A model generated the notes under the pieces. The model was given only the letters and a program-made list of their open reading frames with translations. It searched no databases and had not been told where the DNA came from. Position numbers and translations under genes: made by a program. From Viscum album (taxonomy: Eukaryota; Streptophyta; Magnoliopsida; Santalales; Viscaceae): a stretch of 64,000 nt of DNA. The stretch covers positions 946,045,195-946,109,194 of the forward strand of contig OY728120.1 in assembly GCA_963277665.1 (NCBI GenBank), written 5' to 3'. Shown one piece after another: positions 50,501 to 61,928 of this stretch (its first letter is position 1; each line of letters begins with the position of its first letter).

Positions 50501-51145
50501 TGTGTACTACTGTTGTTTTCTCTAATCCCATGTTGCGTTGTTACTCCTGTTGAGTAGGTCAATTCTTAAACCACATAAATTATTGTGTTACTTTTTCATT
50601 TTGTGTTGATTTGGTTCTTCTGTGTTTGTTGTGTTTTCTGAAGGTATTTTCTGTTGTTAGGATCATATCATGTGGGGTTGGCGTTCATTGATTCCCAGTT
50701 CGGATAAAACAGATTGAGTTTCGTTCAGTTTCAGAAGATCCAAAATTTGTTTTTCATTTGAACTTTTGAAGAGTGCTTCAAGATCATGGGATATGACCAA
50801 ACAAGAACAACATTGATATCAATAAAATTAAATCCAAATCTAAAAAATTATTTTTAGATCTAGTTCAAAAAATTTGGTATTCATCTTTTTTGTTAAGCAC
50901 AAGTTTTTTTACAAATTTAGAGTTGAGATCTAATTCCTTTTCATTGTGATTTTTGAAAGTTTCCTTAAATTTATTTATTGTCTTCCTATTTTTTGTCCAT
51001 GTTACCTTGAAATAATTTTTCATTATTGAAACTTTATCTGTGCAATATTTTAGTATCGATAAAATCATACATTTATCAAAGGTAGTTTATTGTAATGATA
51101 AAATCAAAAAAATTATCACAAATATTTTCATCAGTTTAAAAGAAG
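47595..51145. repeat. Duplicated block, part B, copy 2, middle piece
   Basis: It aligns with about 14500-18117 and contains the second copia remnant. About 60 bp present in copy 1 near 17320-17380 are missing here at about 50405. Confidence 0.9.
49190..49980 (+). pseudogene. Ty1-copia RT end and RNase H (decayed), copy 2
   Basis: It is the same remnant as at 16040-16900, with the RSTIGFVFTF, LSTSEVEFLEIME and YGSQSVIYHEMN blocks readable in places. It has many stops and no flanking LTRs. Confidence 0.78.
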
Positions 51146-51877
51146 CACTACCACCTAAACATCTTTACACAACATCACCTTTTAACAGTGCTAAAAAAAT
51201 GTTGATAAAGGGGGTACCATTATCAGCTCTAAAGAAGTGTTAAAAATAGGTGCTTTTAACAGTACTAAAAAAGATCTGTTAAAAGAACCCATTTATCAGT
51301 ATTTTGTAGCGTTGATAAAGGTACATCCTTTATCAATTCTTTTTTAGTAATGTTAAAAGTACTTCCTTTATCAGTTATTTTTTAGTATCTCTGATAAAGG
51401 GGGGTTTATCAACATTTTTTTCATAGCACTGATAAAGGGTAAATTTCATAATAAAATTATAAATCATTAAAAATAATATATTAACATAAAAATATATTTA
51501 TATTGATATATATATATATATAATATTTAATTTAATTTGATTTATATAAGGTTCAATATGCATTTACACTTAATATATGAGATATTTAGTGAAAATGGAC
51601 TATACAATAATTAAAAAATAATATTAATTAATAATTTTCTAATTATTATCGAGTAATAGTCATTTAATAAGAATTTGAAAAAAATCAAAAATTTATAAAA
51701 GATCTAAAATAAGATGATAATGTAACTCGAACTTCAAACAGTCATAAATTTTGATCCAGGTGTATGTTTTAGATCTATAACATATCAAATCAAAGCTCTC
51801 GAAAATACATACACACTGTGACTAGAGGGAACCCCGATCATATTTTTTGGGGAAAAAGGGCCTAGAAGGCTTGTAAA

Positions 51878-52092
51878 TTTGAGTTTTTAGTTGGGGTATC
51901 CCAATTTTTTAACATTTAATGGAATTTCAGACTCATTTAAGGGGGGGTCTTCTCATCATTTTTCTATAGAGACACAATTTATTTTCAAGATGTACACTCA
52001 TAAGGATATTATGATACTCAAATTTTGTCTTTTTTTCATAATGCACTGTTATTTACAATTAAGTATATACACATTTAAACATATTTGTATAT
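51878..52092. repeat. Left direct repeat flanking the cargo
   Basis: It starts TTTGAGTTTTTAGTTGGGG and ends CATATTTGTATAT. The partner is at 56569-56779, and a single copy is at about 18845-19056 in the short form. The pair has diverged by several substitutions and indels, so it is not a recent target duplication. Confidence 0.85.
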
Positions 52093-52980
52093 GAACCCCA
52101 ACAAGAAAGGTTTGATCGATGTCTTGAAGAGATTAGAACTATTAATGAGGAGGAATATGAATATATGATGCAAATTTCAAAGGAAAAATGGTTATTAGAA
52201 TACGATGGTGGCATGAGATATGGGCATATGACCACTAATATAGTGGAGTGCATAAATGGGGTCCTCAAGGGTGTTCACAAACTCCCAATCATAGGGTTAG
52301 TGCAAGAGACATTTTTAGATGTCTTCACTACTTTGTTGACCGGTCCCAAAAGGCCTTCCAGAGGATGGAAAATGGAATGCATTTTACTCAGCATTTTCAA
52401 AGTGATATTGACTGGATACAGAATGAGGCTTCAAGATGGAATGTTATAGCCTTTGACAGGGAAAAGAGGAGCTTTCAGGTAAGACAATACTACGATCAGG
52501 CAACATGCATTACTGGTGGAGTGTTTGTCGTGATGTTAGACAACAGGTACTGTGATTGCGGAAACTTTCAGGCATTGAGATATCCATGTGCACATGTTAT
52601 CGCAGCTTACGCTTCAGTAAATATATCATGGGAGCCATATGTTGACCCGATGTATCACATGAGTACTTTGGTTAACTGTTATAGTACTGCTTGGATACCT
52701 GTTAGTGACTTCCATTCTATCACATTGCCTGCTAATCAACCGACCATCATCCCTGATATTTCCAGGTTTTCATAAGTTGGTTTTGGTTTCATTTATGATT
52801 TTTTCAATGTCTTTCATTTTTAAAATTATTGGCTTCATGCTACTAGGTTGCGATATCGAGGAAGACCGAAATCAACTCGCATCAGAAATGAGATGGATTG
52901 GCCTCAGCAACGAGGAGGGAGAATACGATGCAGTATTTGTCACACAGAAGGACATACTAATAAGAGATGTCCCGAGCACA
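52093..52980 (+). pseudogene. Mutator-like (MULE) transposase, C-terminal part
   Basis: MULE transposases cut and move Mutator-like DNA elements. Only the end of the protein is here. The frame starts abruptly at the junction (PQQERFDRCLEEI) and shows DGGMRYGHMTTNIVECINGVLKG, where the family has the conserved Asn-Glu block. It then shifts frame at about 52300-52340 and continues to the SWIM zinc finger CDCGNFQALRYPCAH at about 52553-52600. After an intron-like gap ending CTACTAG at about 52847 comes RGRPKSTRIRNEMDW and a CCHC knuckle CSICHTEGHTNKRC. The DDE catalytic region is absent, so it is a captured fragment, not an active transposase. Confidence 0.88.
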
Positions 52981-52983
52981 TGA

Positions 52984-53110
52984 GCCTTAGCCCAGTTGGT
53001 AAGGACTCCGTAAGTGCATCCAAGAGACCTGGGATCAAATCCAGGCGGAGACATTATTTTCAGGGTACTGTAGCAGTACTGTAGTAGATACTGTAGTGGA
53101 AACTGTAGAA
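52984..53110 (+). mobile_element. tRNA-derived SINE-like unit
   Basis: TAGCCCAGTTGG at 52988-52999 fits the RNA polymerase III A box, and GGATCAAATCC at 53032-53042 fits the B box with one change, 33 bp apart. A TACTGTAG-rich tail follows (53060-53118). An acceptor stem cannot be drawn, so this is a tRNA-like head rather than a tRNA gene. The 3' limit and target duplication were not found. Confidence 0.55.
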
Positions 53111-53144
53111 GGTACTGTTTGACACTTTAGCAGCCGGGAATATG

Positions 53145-53660
53145 CCCCCGTTTGGGCATTCGGGCCACTGATTTGGTCCCCGAGTCCTTTAAGGCCTTCA
53201 GGCCATCTAGACCTTCGGGTCAGTAAGGCCTTCGAGCCAACTCAAGGCCTTTGGTCCACCTTAAGTGCAGATGCAAACCAAATGACCTATGAGGAACAAG
53301 CTCTATAAGGAGGATGAGCAAGGAGCTTTCACCATAGCAGAATCTAAACAGATTGCAAGAATGAGAGGGCATGACACCTCCCATTGGGACAAGCATGTGC
53401 ATGCACGGGAATGCCTAGCCGAACAACCATGCGAAGGTGGGGAGCTGATTTCACGATGAAGATGCTGGGTAGGAGCAGTTCCAAGTAGTTAGTCTGGGTT
53501 GTATGTAATGTTTGAAGCCTATGAGCAAATGAATTCCTCTAAGGCCTACGGGCCATGTAATACTAACGCCTACGGGCCTTGTAAGGGCTCCACCTCACCC
53601 CTTGAAAGGTGGATTATCAAAATCAATAAAAAAATGAAGGCTTTCGGGCCATTAAAGGAG
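53145..53660. repeat. Dispersed GGCCTTCGGGCC-like motif cluster
   Basis: Variants such as AAGGCCTTCAGGCC, AAGGCCTACGGGCC and CTTTCGGGCC occur about eight times at 53152-53260 and 53540-53650. Each is nearly self-complementary (GGCC - 3 bases - GGCC). The meaning is unknown; the cluster may belong to the SINE tail or to another short repeat. No gene is seen. Confidence 0.55.
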
Positions 53661-53839
53661 GTAAGAGATGTCCCCAATTGGAAGGACAGAGTTCCACATC
53701 TCGTCATCATGATCGAGTCTGTGTACCGTATCATTAATATGTATATGTTGTTTCGTATGTGAATATTTCATTATTGAATCCTTTTATTTCTGACCTACTC
53801 CATTTTTGAGATGTTTGAATTTTGGTTTGTCTCATTTTT

Positions 53840-54187
53840 GGATTTTAACATAAATAATTTTATGATACTACAACTATTAAAAAATAAACACCGAACGAAA
53901 ATGAATATATCATGCTTCCACATTTTCAAAGCAGGTTTTTCATCACTCCTGCTTTATTTTCTACCTTATTTTTCTCGTTGTAGATTTTTTTAAATAAAAA
54001 GTTTGCATTTTTTGGATTTTATCATAAAGAATTTTATGATATTAAAACTATTAAAAAAATAAATACCGAACGAAAATGAATATATCATGCTTTCACATCT
54101 TCAATGCAGGTTTTTCATCACCGCTGTTTTATTTTCTACCTTATTTTTCTTATTGTAGATTTTTTTAAATAAAAGTTTACAATTTTT
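53840..54187 (+). repeat. 174-bp tandem duplication before the PMD gene
   Basis: Two units (from about 53840 and 54014) share GGATTTTA-CATAAA-AATTTTATGAT through GTAGATTTTTTTAAATAAAA. It is AT-rich, intron-like sequence. Confidence 0.85.
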
Positions 54188-54210
54188 ATTCAATTCACTA
54201 TTAAAAAGTA

Positions 54211-56399
54211 ATGATGATATCATGTGTGCAGATGGTAGGTTTTCCATTGCTTACATCTCAGGCTACTCATGTATCGCGGCTGCTTTTAGAGGGACAACCT
54301 GTGCCTCCCTTGAGTGTACGTAGATCTCACCATTTCCATCATATCGCACCACCTCCCGCTATCGTCCCCCATCTTCATCGAGCTGGATTCTATGGAGTTG
54401 CGATGTGCGACTTCACATTTCTTGATCATCAACTCATTGCCGCACTTGTAGAGAGATGGAGACCAGATTCGCATACTTTCCATTTCAGTGAGGGGGAGAT
54501 GACTATTACGTTACAGGATGTGACCATTATGTTGGGCCTCCCTATCAACGGACATGCTCTGACAGGCCGAGTTCCATCAAATTTGCCTAAGCTTGTTCAT
54601 AGACAACTAAGCATAGAGGTCCAGGATGATGGCAGGACCATCGTCAGTGGTAGATTGTGGATGCCTTGGTTATACCATCACTTCACACATTTACCAGATG
54701 ATGCTGATGACGTCATCGTGCTGCGATTTGCACGCACATATATTTTGAGGCTGATCGGTGACACTCTTTTTGTTGACCACTCTACTACTTTTGTGGACCT
54801 GATGTATTTATCTTTTTGGAGAATTTGGACCAGGCATGCCAGTATAGCTGGGGGTATGCCTACCTAGCATATACATACAAGGCCCTATGCAGCGCATGTC
54901 GCATCGATAAGATGCAGATCACATGATGTATGGTTCTTTTGCAGATGTGGGTATGGGAGCACATCCCTCGTTTAGCTCCACATGCCCGTGCGCCATTACC
55001 CGTTGATATTGCAGCAGAGGCTCCACATGGACGTTGGTATGTTATTAATTCCTTCTAACATCTAACTTAATTGTATAAGATTTTATTATGAAATGTAAAA
55101 ATAAAAATGTTATCTACATGTGGAGTCAGGCGCATCGACATTTATATTCTCCCAGACATGGACTTATGTTAGACAACATTCAACCAAACGATGTAAGTGA
55201 TTATTATTTATATTGTTAAATATTTACTCTTTACTGTACATCTATTCATTTATTAATTGATTATTCATTTTTTCTTTCAGATAAATGGATGCCATATACA
55301 GATGATATCCTTCAGAGTCTGCCGCCGTACTGTACAGCGATGCTTGCTATCGGCTCCTACAGGGTTCCACTGATTCATTTTCATATAGTTGAGTGGCATT
55401 AGACGGGTAGGGTTATGAGGCAGTTTGGATTCCTTCAGCTAGTTCCTGACCCGCCCAGTCAGTTGGATTCATTGCATTCCCTAAAGATGTTAGGGAAGAG
55501 AGATTTTGATTGGAGGAGCTACCATGCCAGATATGTTGCGGTATGGGACAGAAGACGGGAGTCCCAGTTGCGAGGGGCAGGGACAGTACGTTTTCATTTG
55601 ATGGATCAAATGGATTATGCAGGCTGGTACATCAGGTCCCCAGTCAGATTTCTGACACGGCACGGACGGGGCTTTCATGAGTTGGTATGCATTCTTCCTT
55701 CCGCTGTTCAATAGATTTTTTATTTATATTACTTAACAACAGAATTTGTTTTCACATGATGCTAGTATTTTTCATCTACTTCATACGTCTCATCCAGTGG
55801 AGAGAGCTGCCTTTGACCCGACATATTTTCACACCCTTGTGGCACAACTGCTTTCGTCGGTGAATGAGATTTATCATGACATTTTCTTTGATCCACCACC
55901 TGCTACGGAGGCCGTGAAGCCTGCTGAGCCTCACATAAATGTACATGGGGGTGACGACCCTGTTATGGATGCTGCTATTCCACAGGAGGAGGGTGTCCAG
56001 CTTTCTTGGCCACATGCTATTGTTCCACTGGAGGAGGGTGTTCAGCATGATCAGTCAGATGCTCCTCCAGCTTCTCAGGCACAACCACAGGTACATACAA
56101 ACGATAACTGGTTTGATATCGATGCTTTATTGCAGTCATCCGTAGTAGAGCAGCCATGTACTTACTATGTTGGTGATAGTTCTATACAACTTCCACTATC
56201 CTTAGATGCGGGCCAGGGTACAGGCGGTGAGACTATACATCCACCGCCTGTCACACTGGAGGATGTGGAGGTGGCTGTTGATGAGGATGCGCAACGTACG
56301 CCAGAGCACAGACATAGACAGACACGGCGTGGGCGCATCCAGTATACGCCTGACTGTGGGACAGAGGAGCATCCACGCCATAGGCGTAGATTAGGTTGA
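54211..56399 (+). pseudogene. Plant mobile domain (PMD) gene, nearly full 3' portion
   Basis: PMD proteins are plant-specific; host members (MAIN, MAIL1) act in genome stability and silencing, and many copies ride in transposons. A possible splice acceptor (TGTGTGCAG) precedes ATGGTAGG at 54231. Exon 1 reads HRAGFYGVAMCDF, LIAALVERWRP, FHFSEGEMTITLQDVTIMLGLPI and ends with a frameshift near 54850, after which AYLAYTYKALCSAC and MWVWEHIPRLAPHAR continue. A short exon (WSQAHRHLYSPRHGLML) ends at a GTAAGT donor. The next (WMPYTDDILQSLPPYC, MRQFGFLQLVPDPP) begins after TTTCTTTCAG at 55280 and ends at a GTATGC donor. The last exon, 55746-56399, ends EHRHRQTRRGRIQYTPDCGT. Exon 1 also has its own stop, so it is probably broken. 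Confidence 0.85.
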
Positions 56400-56568
56400 T
56401 ATTTGATTTATGATACATTTTGTATGTGTCTTACTGTTATCATTTATAGACTTCTATTCTTTTTTTAGTAAGTGTCTTACTGTTATCAAATTATCTACCA
56501 ATATATATATATATGTATGATAAATAATATGATTAAATTAATTAATAAATATTAATTATATTAATTAT

Positions 56569-56779
56569 TTTGAGTTTTTAGTTGGGGTATCCCAATTTTT
56601 TAACATTTGATGGAATTTCAGCCTCATTTAAGGGGGGTCTTCTCATCATTTTTCAATAGACTCAATTTATTTTCAAAACGCACACTCATAAGGATATTAT
56701 GATACTCAAATTTTGTCTTTCTTCATAATGCACAATTATTTATAATTAAGTATATACACATATACACATATTTGTATAT
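56569..56779. repeat. Right direct repeat flanking the cargo
   Basis: This is the partner of 51878-52092. From here to 57541 the sequence follows the short CACTA-like element (about 19056-19823), including the right subterminal repeats at about 57400-57530. Confidence 0.85.
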
Positions 56780-57544
56780 ATTTACACATATATATGAAAT
56801 TGAATATATTTAAACATAAAAATATAATTTTATAAATAAATATGAAAACATAGTTACATATAATATATATTTATAATTATATAAACCATATCTAAATAAA
56901 AATAATATCCATTTTATTTAAAATAAAAATATTTGGATATTTATATACCTATATAATATGTGTCAGTTTGTGTGTGTCTGTATTAACAAATTGATATATA
57001 TTATCTATATATTCTATTATTTTTATATAAATATAAATATAATATATATATATATATAAACATGTATAAATATATTTATAGATACACACATATAATATGT
57101 GTGTGTGTGTTGTATATATGTATGTATGTAATTATTTATTTATAAATACACATACAAAATATATTTTATAAATGTATTTAACAATAGTCGTACAAATATA
57201 TATTAATATACGAATAAATATATGGATTAAAAAAATATAACTATATATATTTATATATATCATAAAATGGAGAATAGAGCTACATGGAAGAATGGTAAGG
57301 TGTTGTAAGTGGGCTTCGAGCGCAGATAAAATGGATGGTCTCCACCTTTGCCTTTTTTTTAAAAAAATTGCATAATTTTGTTTTAAAAGTTATTTTTTGA
57401 CTTTTATCAGCGTTTTTAGCACTGATAAAATAGGTTTTCAGGAGCGTTGATAAAAAGGAGCTCCTTTTAACGACGCTTAAATTATCAACCTTTTTTTTTT
57501 GAGATGTTGATAGTTTTTTAAAAGTCGTGTATGTATTAATGAAG

Positions 57545-57887
57545 TGATAGATTTGTATTTCAAATGTGATAAAAAGATGTTTTGTATAATTGAATATAAG
57601 GTCGATTATATCCACCACCACGAAACACAACGTGTGGAAAGAAGAAATAACAAATAACAGTAAACACAAAGTCTCAGGTACATCATGCTCAGTCTCTCAC
57701 CACCACATTTGCATAATTGAATGAATCCAAATTATACAATATTGTCGGATTCCCATGCCAGTCTCCACTTGTGATGTTTCCCATGCACGTGCCTCAGCGT
57801 GAATACAGGCTCTAGGGCCGACAGTACTGTAAAAATGTTGCACATGAAAAAAAAATGCAAATAAAGATAGGACATGGACGAAGGAAA
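57545..57887. repeat. Duplicated block, part B, copy 2, tail with Helitron empty site
   Basis: It matches 19827-19926 joined directly to 29404-29643. The junction GAAGAAA/TAACAAAT at 57647/57648 is the pre-insertion site of the Helitron. Confidence 0.88.
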
Positions 57888-58313
57888 CCGTAAGATGTTT
57901 TGCAATCTAATCATTTATTCCATGTTTTGTTATTTACATCATTCTGTTCTCAATTATATCATATTTCATATTTCAATGTTCTTATCATTCATTTACTTCA
58001 AATCTCCATACTTTAAATAATTTTTTATTTCTTATAAATTCTTCTACATATTTTCAAATGTATTTATCAAAAATGTAATCTACTATCATAATGATGTTTC
58101 TATATTTTGTCTAATTGTATTAAAATAATAAGTATCATTATTTTGTGATTTCAAAATATTGAATATTCATGTCCATTATTAACATTGAAATGTAGTATTA
58201 TTTTCTTAAAAAATCATTGAACCATATCAACGTGTGAACGCATAATCTAAGAATTGAGTTATATCACCGTGCGAATGCACGGGTGAGTACTAGTAACAAA
58301 TAGCGAGTACTAG
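57888..58313 (+). mobile_element. 5'-truncated Helitron 3' end with doubled terminus
   Basis: 57891-58293 matches 28995-29403 of the large Helitron, with a better hairpin (CCGTGCGAATGCACGG) and a canonical GAGTACTAG end at 58293. Then TAACAAATA and a second GCGAGTACTAG (58303-58313) follow, and after that TAACATATAACAGTAAA resembling the Helitron target. Confidence 0.8.
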
Positions 58314-58339
58314 TAACATATAACAGTAAATATCGAAAG

Positions 58340-58989
58340 TACCATTGGATTTGTGTTCACTTCCAGATGAAAAGTTGTGAGTTGGATATCCAGACTTTAA
58401 CTAGTAGTTGTGTTGTCAACATCGGAAGTCGAGTATTTGGAAATCATGGAAATATGGGAGGAGTTGATCTAGATAAAAGGGGAATTGGATGATCTCTGAA
58501 GAAAGCAATGGAGCATAATGTTTTTCTATGATAGTCAGAGTGTGATCTATTATGAAATGAATATGATGTTTCACTATATGAAAAGGCATATTCAACCAAA
58601 GTATTACTTCATTTTAAAGTTTTTGGAGGACAAATTGTTGGAGATATGGAAGGTTGAGGGGTGTTAGAATCTAGTGGATATGTTTATGAAGGTCACAATC
58701 CGATAATTTATGGGTGGTGTTGTGTCTCAGTGGGACATGGATGAGTGAAGGCATGGTTGGAGGACTATGGTGTTGCAGTAAAAGAAAAAGAAGAAAGATG
58801 AGATGTGGAAGGGTCCCGGTTGACTTAATGAAGCCTTAAAAACAATCTTCAAGTGGGATTTTCTTGTGAAAAATATTTTATTGAAGTATTATAATTTTAG
58901 GAATGTGAGAATTCAGACCATGTGGTATGAAACCGGATGCAAGCATCATTACAGAACTAAGGAGTGAGAAAGAGGGAGCAGTAGGGAGG
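58340..58989 (+). pseudogene. Ty1-copia RNase H fragment, copy 3
   Basis: It matches 16516-17154 and 49603-50250. It starts abruptly inside the RSTIGFVFTF block (AGTACCATTGGATTTGTG) and is cut at 58989 by the next LTR element. It has stops in every frame. Confidence 0.82.
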
Positions 58990-60721
58990 TGATTAGCCAC
59001 TAAATAAGTCTAATATTCATTGGTAATATATATAATATTCATGTTCTTTATTATTCATAAACACCATTTTAGTGCATTTTACACTTTGAACATCATTTCA
59101 CATTTTGATTGTAATACCTTCTTAAAATGCACTATTATGTGGTATATTTTTTAACATCATTTAAAGTACCAAATGATTCATCTGATTATACATATTTTAA
59201 TTTGATAATTGATCTAAACTCCAATATTAACATGTTTCATTCAGGGATCAATGGAGAATTCATGGAGGCTGATGGAGATATTTGGCAATGAAATGAAGCA
59301 ATTCTAGAGAAGGCAGATTGGACACCAGCCCACTGATGAGACTGTTAGGCCCAAAATACAGGCCCAATTAATCCCACATTTCGTGGGATGCTAGAATACA
59401 TGTATAGGAACAAATAACTCTTCATGATCTAATGCTAAGTCGGCCTATATGGTGGTCATTGAGGCGGCCCAAGTTAGAGATACAATTCTGGGCCAGATTC
59501 TGCGGCCCAGAAAAAAAGCCCACTAATTTGCTCATATCTCAGACTCCACACCTCCAAATGGGTCCAAATTTTACAGGAAGTTATAAGACATCCGGATCTC
59601 CGTTTTCTTCTTCTATGGACCAGACTGATTCGTTCGTCTATAAGGTCTTCTAGACGCGTCTGTTCGGTGAAGGAAAGCTGGCTGCCACCTCGGGTCAAAT
59701 GTGGAAAAGTTCAAATTCCACAAGCTTTCCACCACCTATGGCCTACAAAAATTAATTGAGATGCTTTGTACTGTTGGAGGCTCGACCCAAGGCTCCCAAA
59801 ATGCCTATTTAAGGCAGTGGTGGTGAAGGAGTTGAAGATCTTGGATGCTTTGTTCAATTGTATTGTTATGCTGCATTTTTGTTGCCTCAAATTTGTCTTT
59901 CACATGTAAGTTGTTCAATACACTTTAGTTTCTTTATAAAAGTTCTTCTTCCACTCTTATTATGTTGTTCTTAATATCAATTTGATACCGTTGGATCATG
60001 GTGTGAATTTATTCACACCAACCCTTGTGAAATTATTCACACAACGGTGGAGTGATCATTTTATTTTTGTTGTTTTCTTTACTTCTTCATTTCCTCCCTC
60101 ATGAGTCTACTTTCCGCTTCCATTGAAACCATGGGATCAATGGAGGGCTAACCCACTTATGGGTTGATCCAAGGGAGTATCAAGGGGCTGGATTGGATGT
60201 TATTTATCACCTAATTGATGTATAATCACTTCTTTAATTGGGATTTTTATTTGATGATTTTTAAACTTCATCGTCCTTGTTGAATTTAAGGTCACACACT
60301 TCATGTACTAATACGAACCTTTACCTTGAAGTGCTAAAAACTTTGATCCTTCAAGTGTATAGGTTATTAGTATTAAAGGGTGTAGGCATTAAACCAGTAA
60401 GTGAGGATGTTGTTTTATCTCCTTAAATGAACCCATCTCAAATTTAAGAAATTGAAATCATTAAAAATGAAATACGTCCAATCCACCCTGAGTGATAACC
60501 TAGGATCAACTCATTATTTTAAATTGAATTCACTTAAATCAATTAGATATCTTTAAAACCCATCCAAAATCAATCCAAGTTGGCCACTTCATAGTCGAAA
60601 ACAGTCCGTAGAATGTACGTTTCTATAGGTTTCTTCTTAGGTCTATGTGGATTCGATAACCCAAGATAAACTACAAGGACCGTCTTACCTTCTTCTCTTG
60701 GGTAAATTTGAGCGTGAAACA
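58990..60721 (+). repeat. 5' LTR of the non-autonomous element
   Basis: It is 1732 bp, TG...CA. A TATTTAAG at 59806-59813 is a candidate TATA box. The minus and plus ORFs at 59432-59698 lie inside the LTR and have no domain. Confidence 0.88.
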
Positions 60722-60726
60722 AATTT

Positions 60727-60745
60727 TGGCGTCGTTGCCGGGAAC
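60727..60745 (+). other. Primer-binding site, tRNA-Asp type
   Basis: TGGCGTCGTTGCCGGGAAC lies five bases after the LTR. It is one to two changes from the tRNA-Asp complementary sequence. Confidence 0.82.
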
Positions 60746-60821
60746 CTAAGTAAGTTATCTTAGACACTATCATTCTTTTTTTTCATCCCACTTCTCTCAT
60801 CTCATCCCCAATTTCATTCCT

Positions 60822-61928
60822 ATGGAAAACCCTTTTGAACAAATCCAAACATGGGGAACCTCCCCCTACTTTGATCACTCAACCCCATGTACGATGTACA
60901 ATGACCATCCTAATTCCTACTTGTGGGTTCATCAACAACCTACTGAACCACAATGTTTTTATTCATATGATTCACAATACATTCCAACATATTATGAGTT
61001 TCAATCCCAACAAGGCCAATTTGAACATCCTCCTATGGAATTCCAACAACATAGTTATCCTCCTGGAATAGACCATCTGTCTCAACCCCTTGACCATCAT
61101 GATCCACAACCATTACTTGAAAAACTGTGTCAAAAAATGGAGATAATGAATTTTGAGGTTTCATCATTGAGGTTATAACTACAAAGCATTAAAACTTGTG
61201 AGGAACCCATCCCTACACAAATTGTCCCTTCCATAACCTTATGTGAAGTGTCTAGTTTCACACAAACCCCACATGAATTTATTGAAGAACCAACCTTTGG
61301 ATTTGGGATAGATGAAGAGGATCAAGGAAATTTTGAAGGGACTTTAAATCAGGAGGAAATTAACTTTTTGGATTCAAAAGAGGAGAATTTGACATCATGG
61401 ATTGAGTCTCCTAAGTATAACTCCATTGATGAATTTTCAAAAACACCAACCTTTGAACCATTGGGAGAAATCATAAACTTTGAGTCCATATCCATTCCAA
61501 ACACTGATCTTTCCAATTTTGTGGTTGAATCTTCTATTCAAAAGGAACCAATTTTGTTGAGAAATTTGGGAAATGAAACTGAGTTGGATTCAAAATATCA
61601 ACTTGTGTCTAAATGTCCTATCCAAACCGAACCCAAAATTATTGTCCTTCCCTCCTCACTAAATAATACCTTCATAAGGTATAATAATGACCTTTCAATT
61701 GAAACTCATTCTTCTCTTGAAACCAAAAAAGTTGTAATGGTCATTTATGTCTTAGGAAAGAATACAGAGGAAACTGGATCAACTATTTTTGATATTCCTT
61801 GGATTTTACCACTCATTTTAGAACATAGGTTTTCACACAACAAAAATTATAAAAAAAGAATCAATCTCAATCTAGTGGAAATGGAGAAATATGGGGTCCT
61901 TAAAATGTTAAAAATTGGTATTGGATAA
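60822..61928 (+). CDS. Unknown ORF of the non-autonomous element (one in-frame stop)
   Basis: The ATG at 60822 (MENPFEQIQ) opens a frame that runs 368 codons to TAA at 61926-61928, with a single internal TAA at 61176-61178. The first part is rich in Tyr, Gln, Pro and His (SYDSQYIPTYYEFQSQQGQF). A heptad-like segment (LEKLCQKMEIMNFEVSSL) just before the stop suggests a short coiled coil. The second part is acidic (DEEDQGNFEGTLNQEE) and the end is basic and hydrophobic (MEKYGVLKMLKIG). No capsid, zinc knuckle, protease or RT motif is seen. Its place right after the primer site is where gag normally lies, so a Gag-like or RNA-binding role is a guess. The intact frame implies recent coding constraint in the family. 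Confidence 0.6.

Larger units (their letters stand above)
51146..57541. mobile_element. CACTA-like element, long form with cargo
   Basis: The left end CACTACCACCTAAAC and right end GTATGTATTAATG are flanked by AAG (51143-51145 and 57542-57544), the same target site as the short form in the other block copy. Subterminal TTATCAG/GCTGATAAAGG repeats lie at both ends. In the middle, between ~210-bp direct repeats (51878-52092 and 56569-56779), sit 4.5 kb not found in the short form. They hold a 5'-truncated Mutator transposase, a SINE-like unit and a PMD gene, all read on the plus strand. No CACTA transposase is seen. Confidence 0.72.

Noticed and set aside
52984..53051. Functional tRNA gene
   Set aside because: The A and B boxes fit, but no acceptor stem or normal T-arm can be drawn; a SINE head is the better reading.
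51878..56779. Cargo as an LTR-type element with 210-bp terminal repeats
   Set aside because: The repeats belong to the CACTA-like element itself (single copy in the short form), and no primer site or polypurine tract lies next to them.
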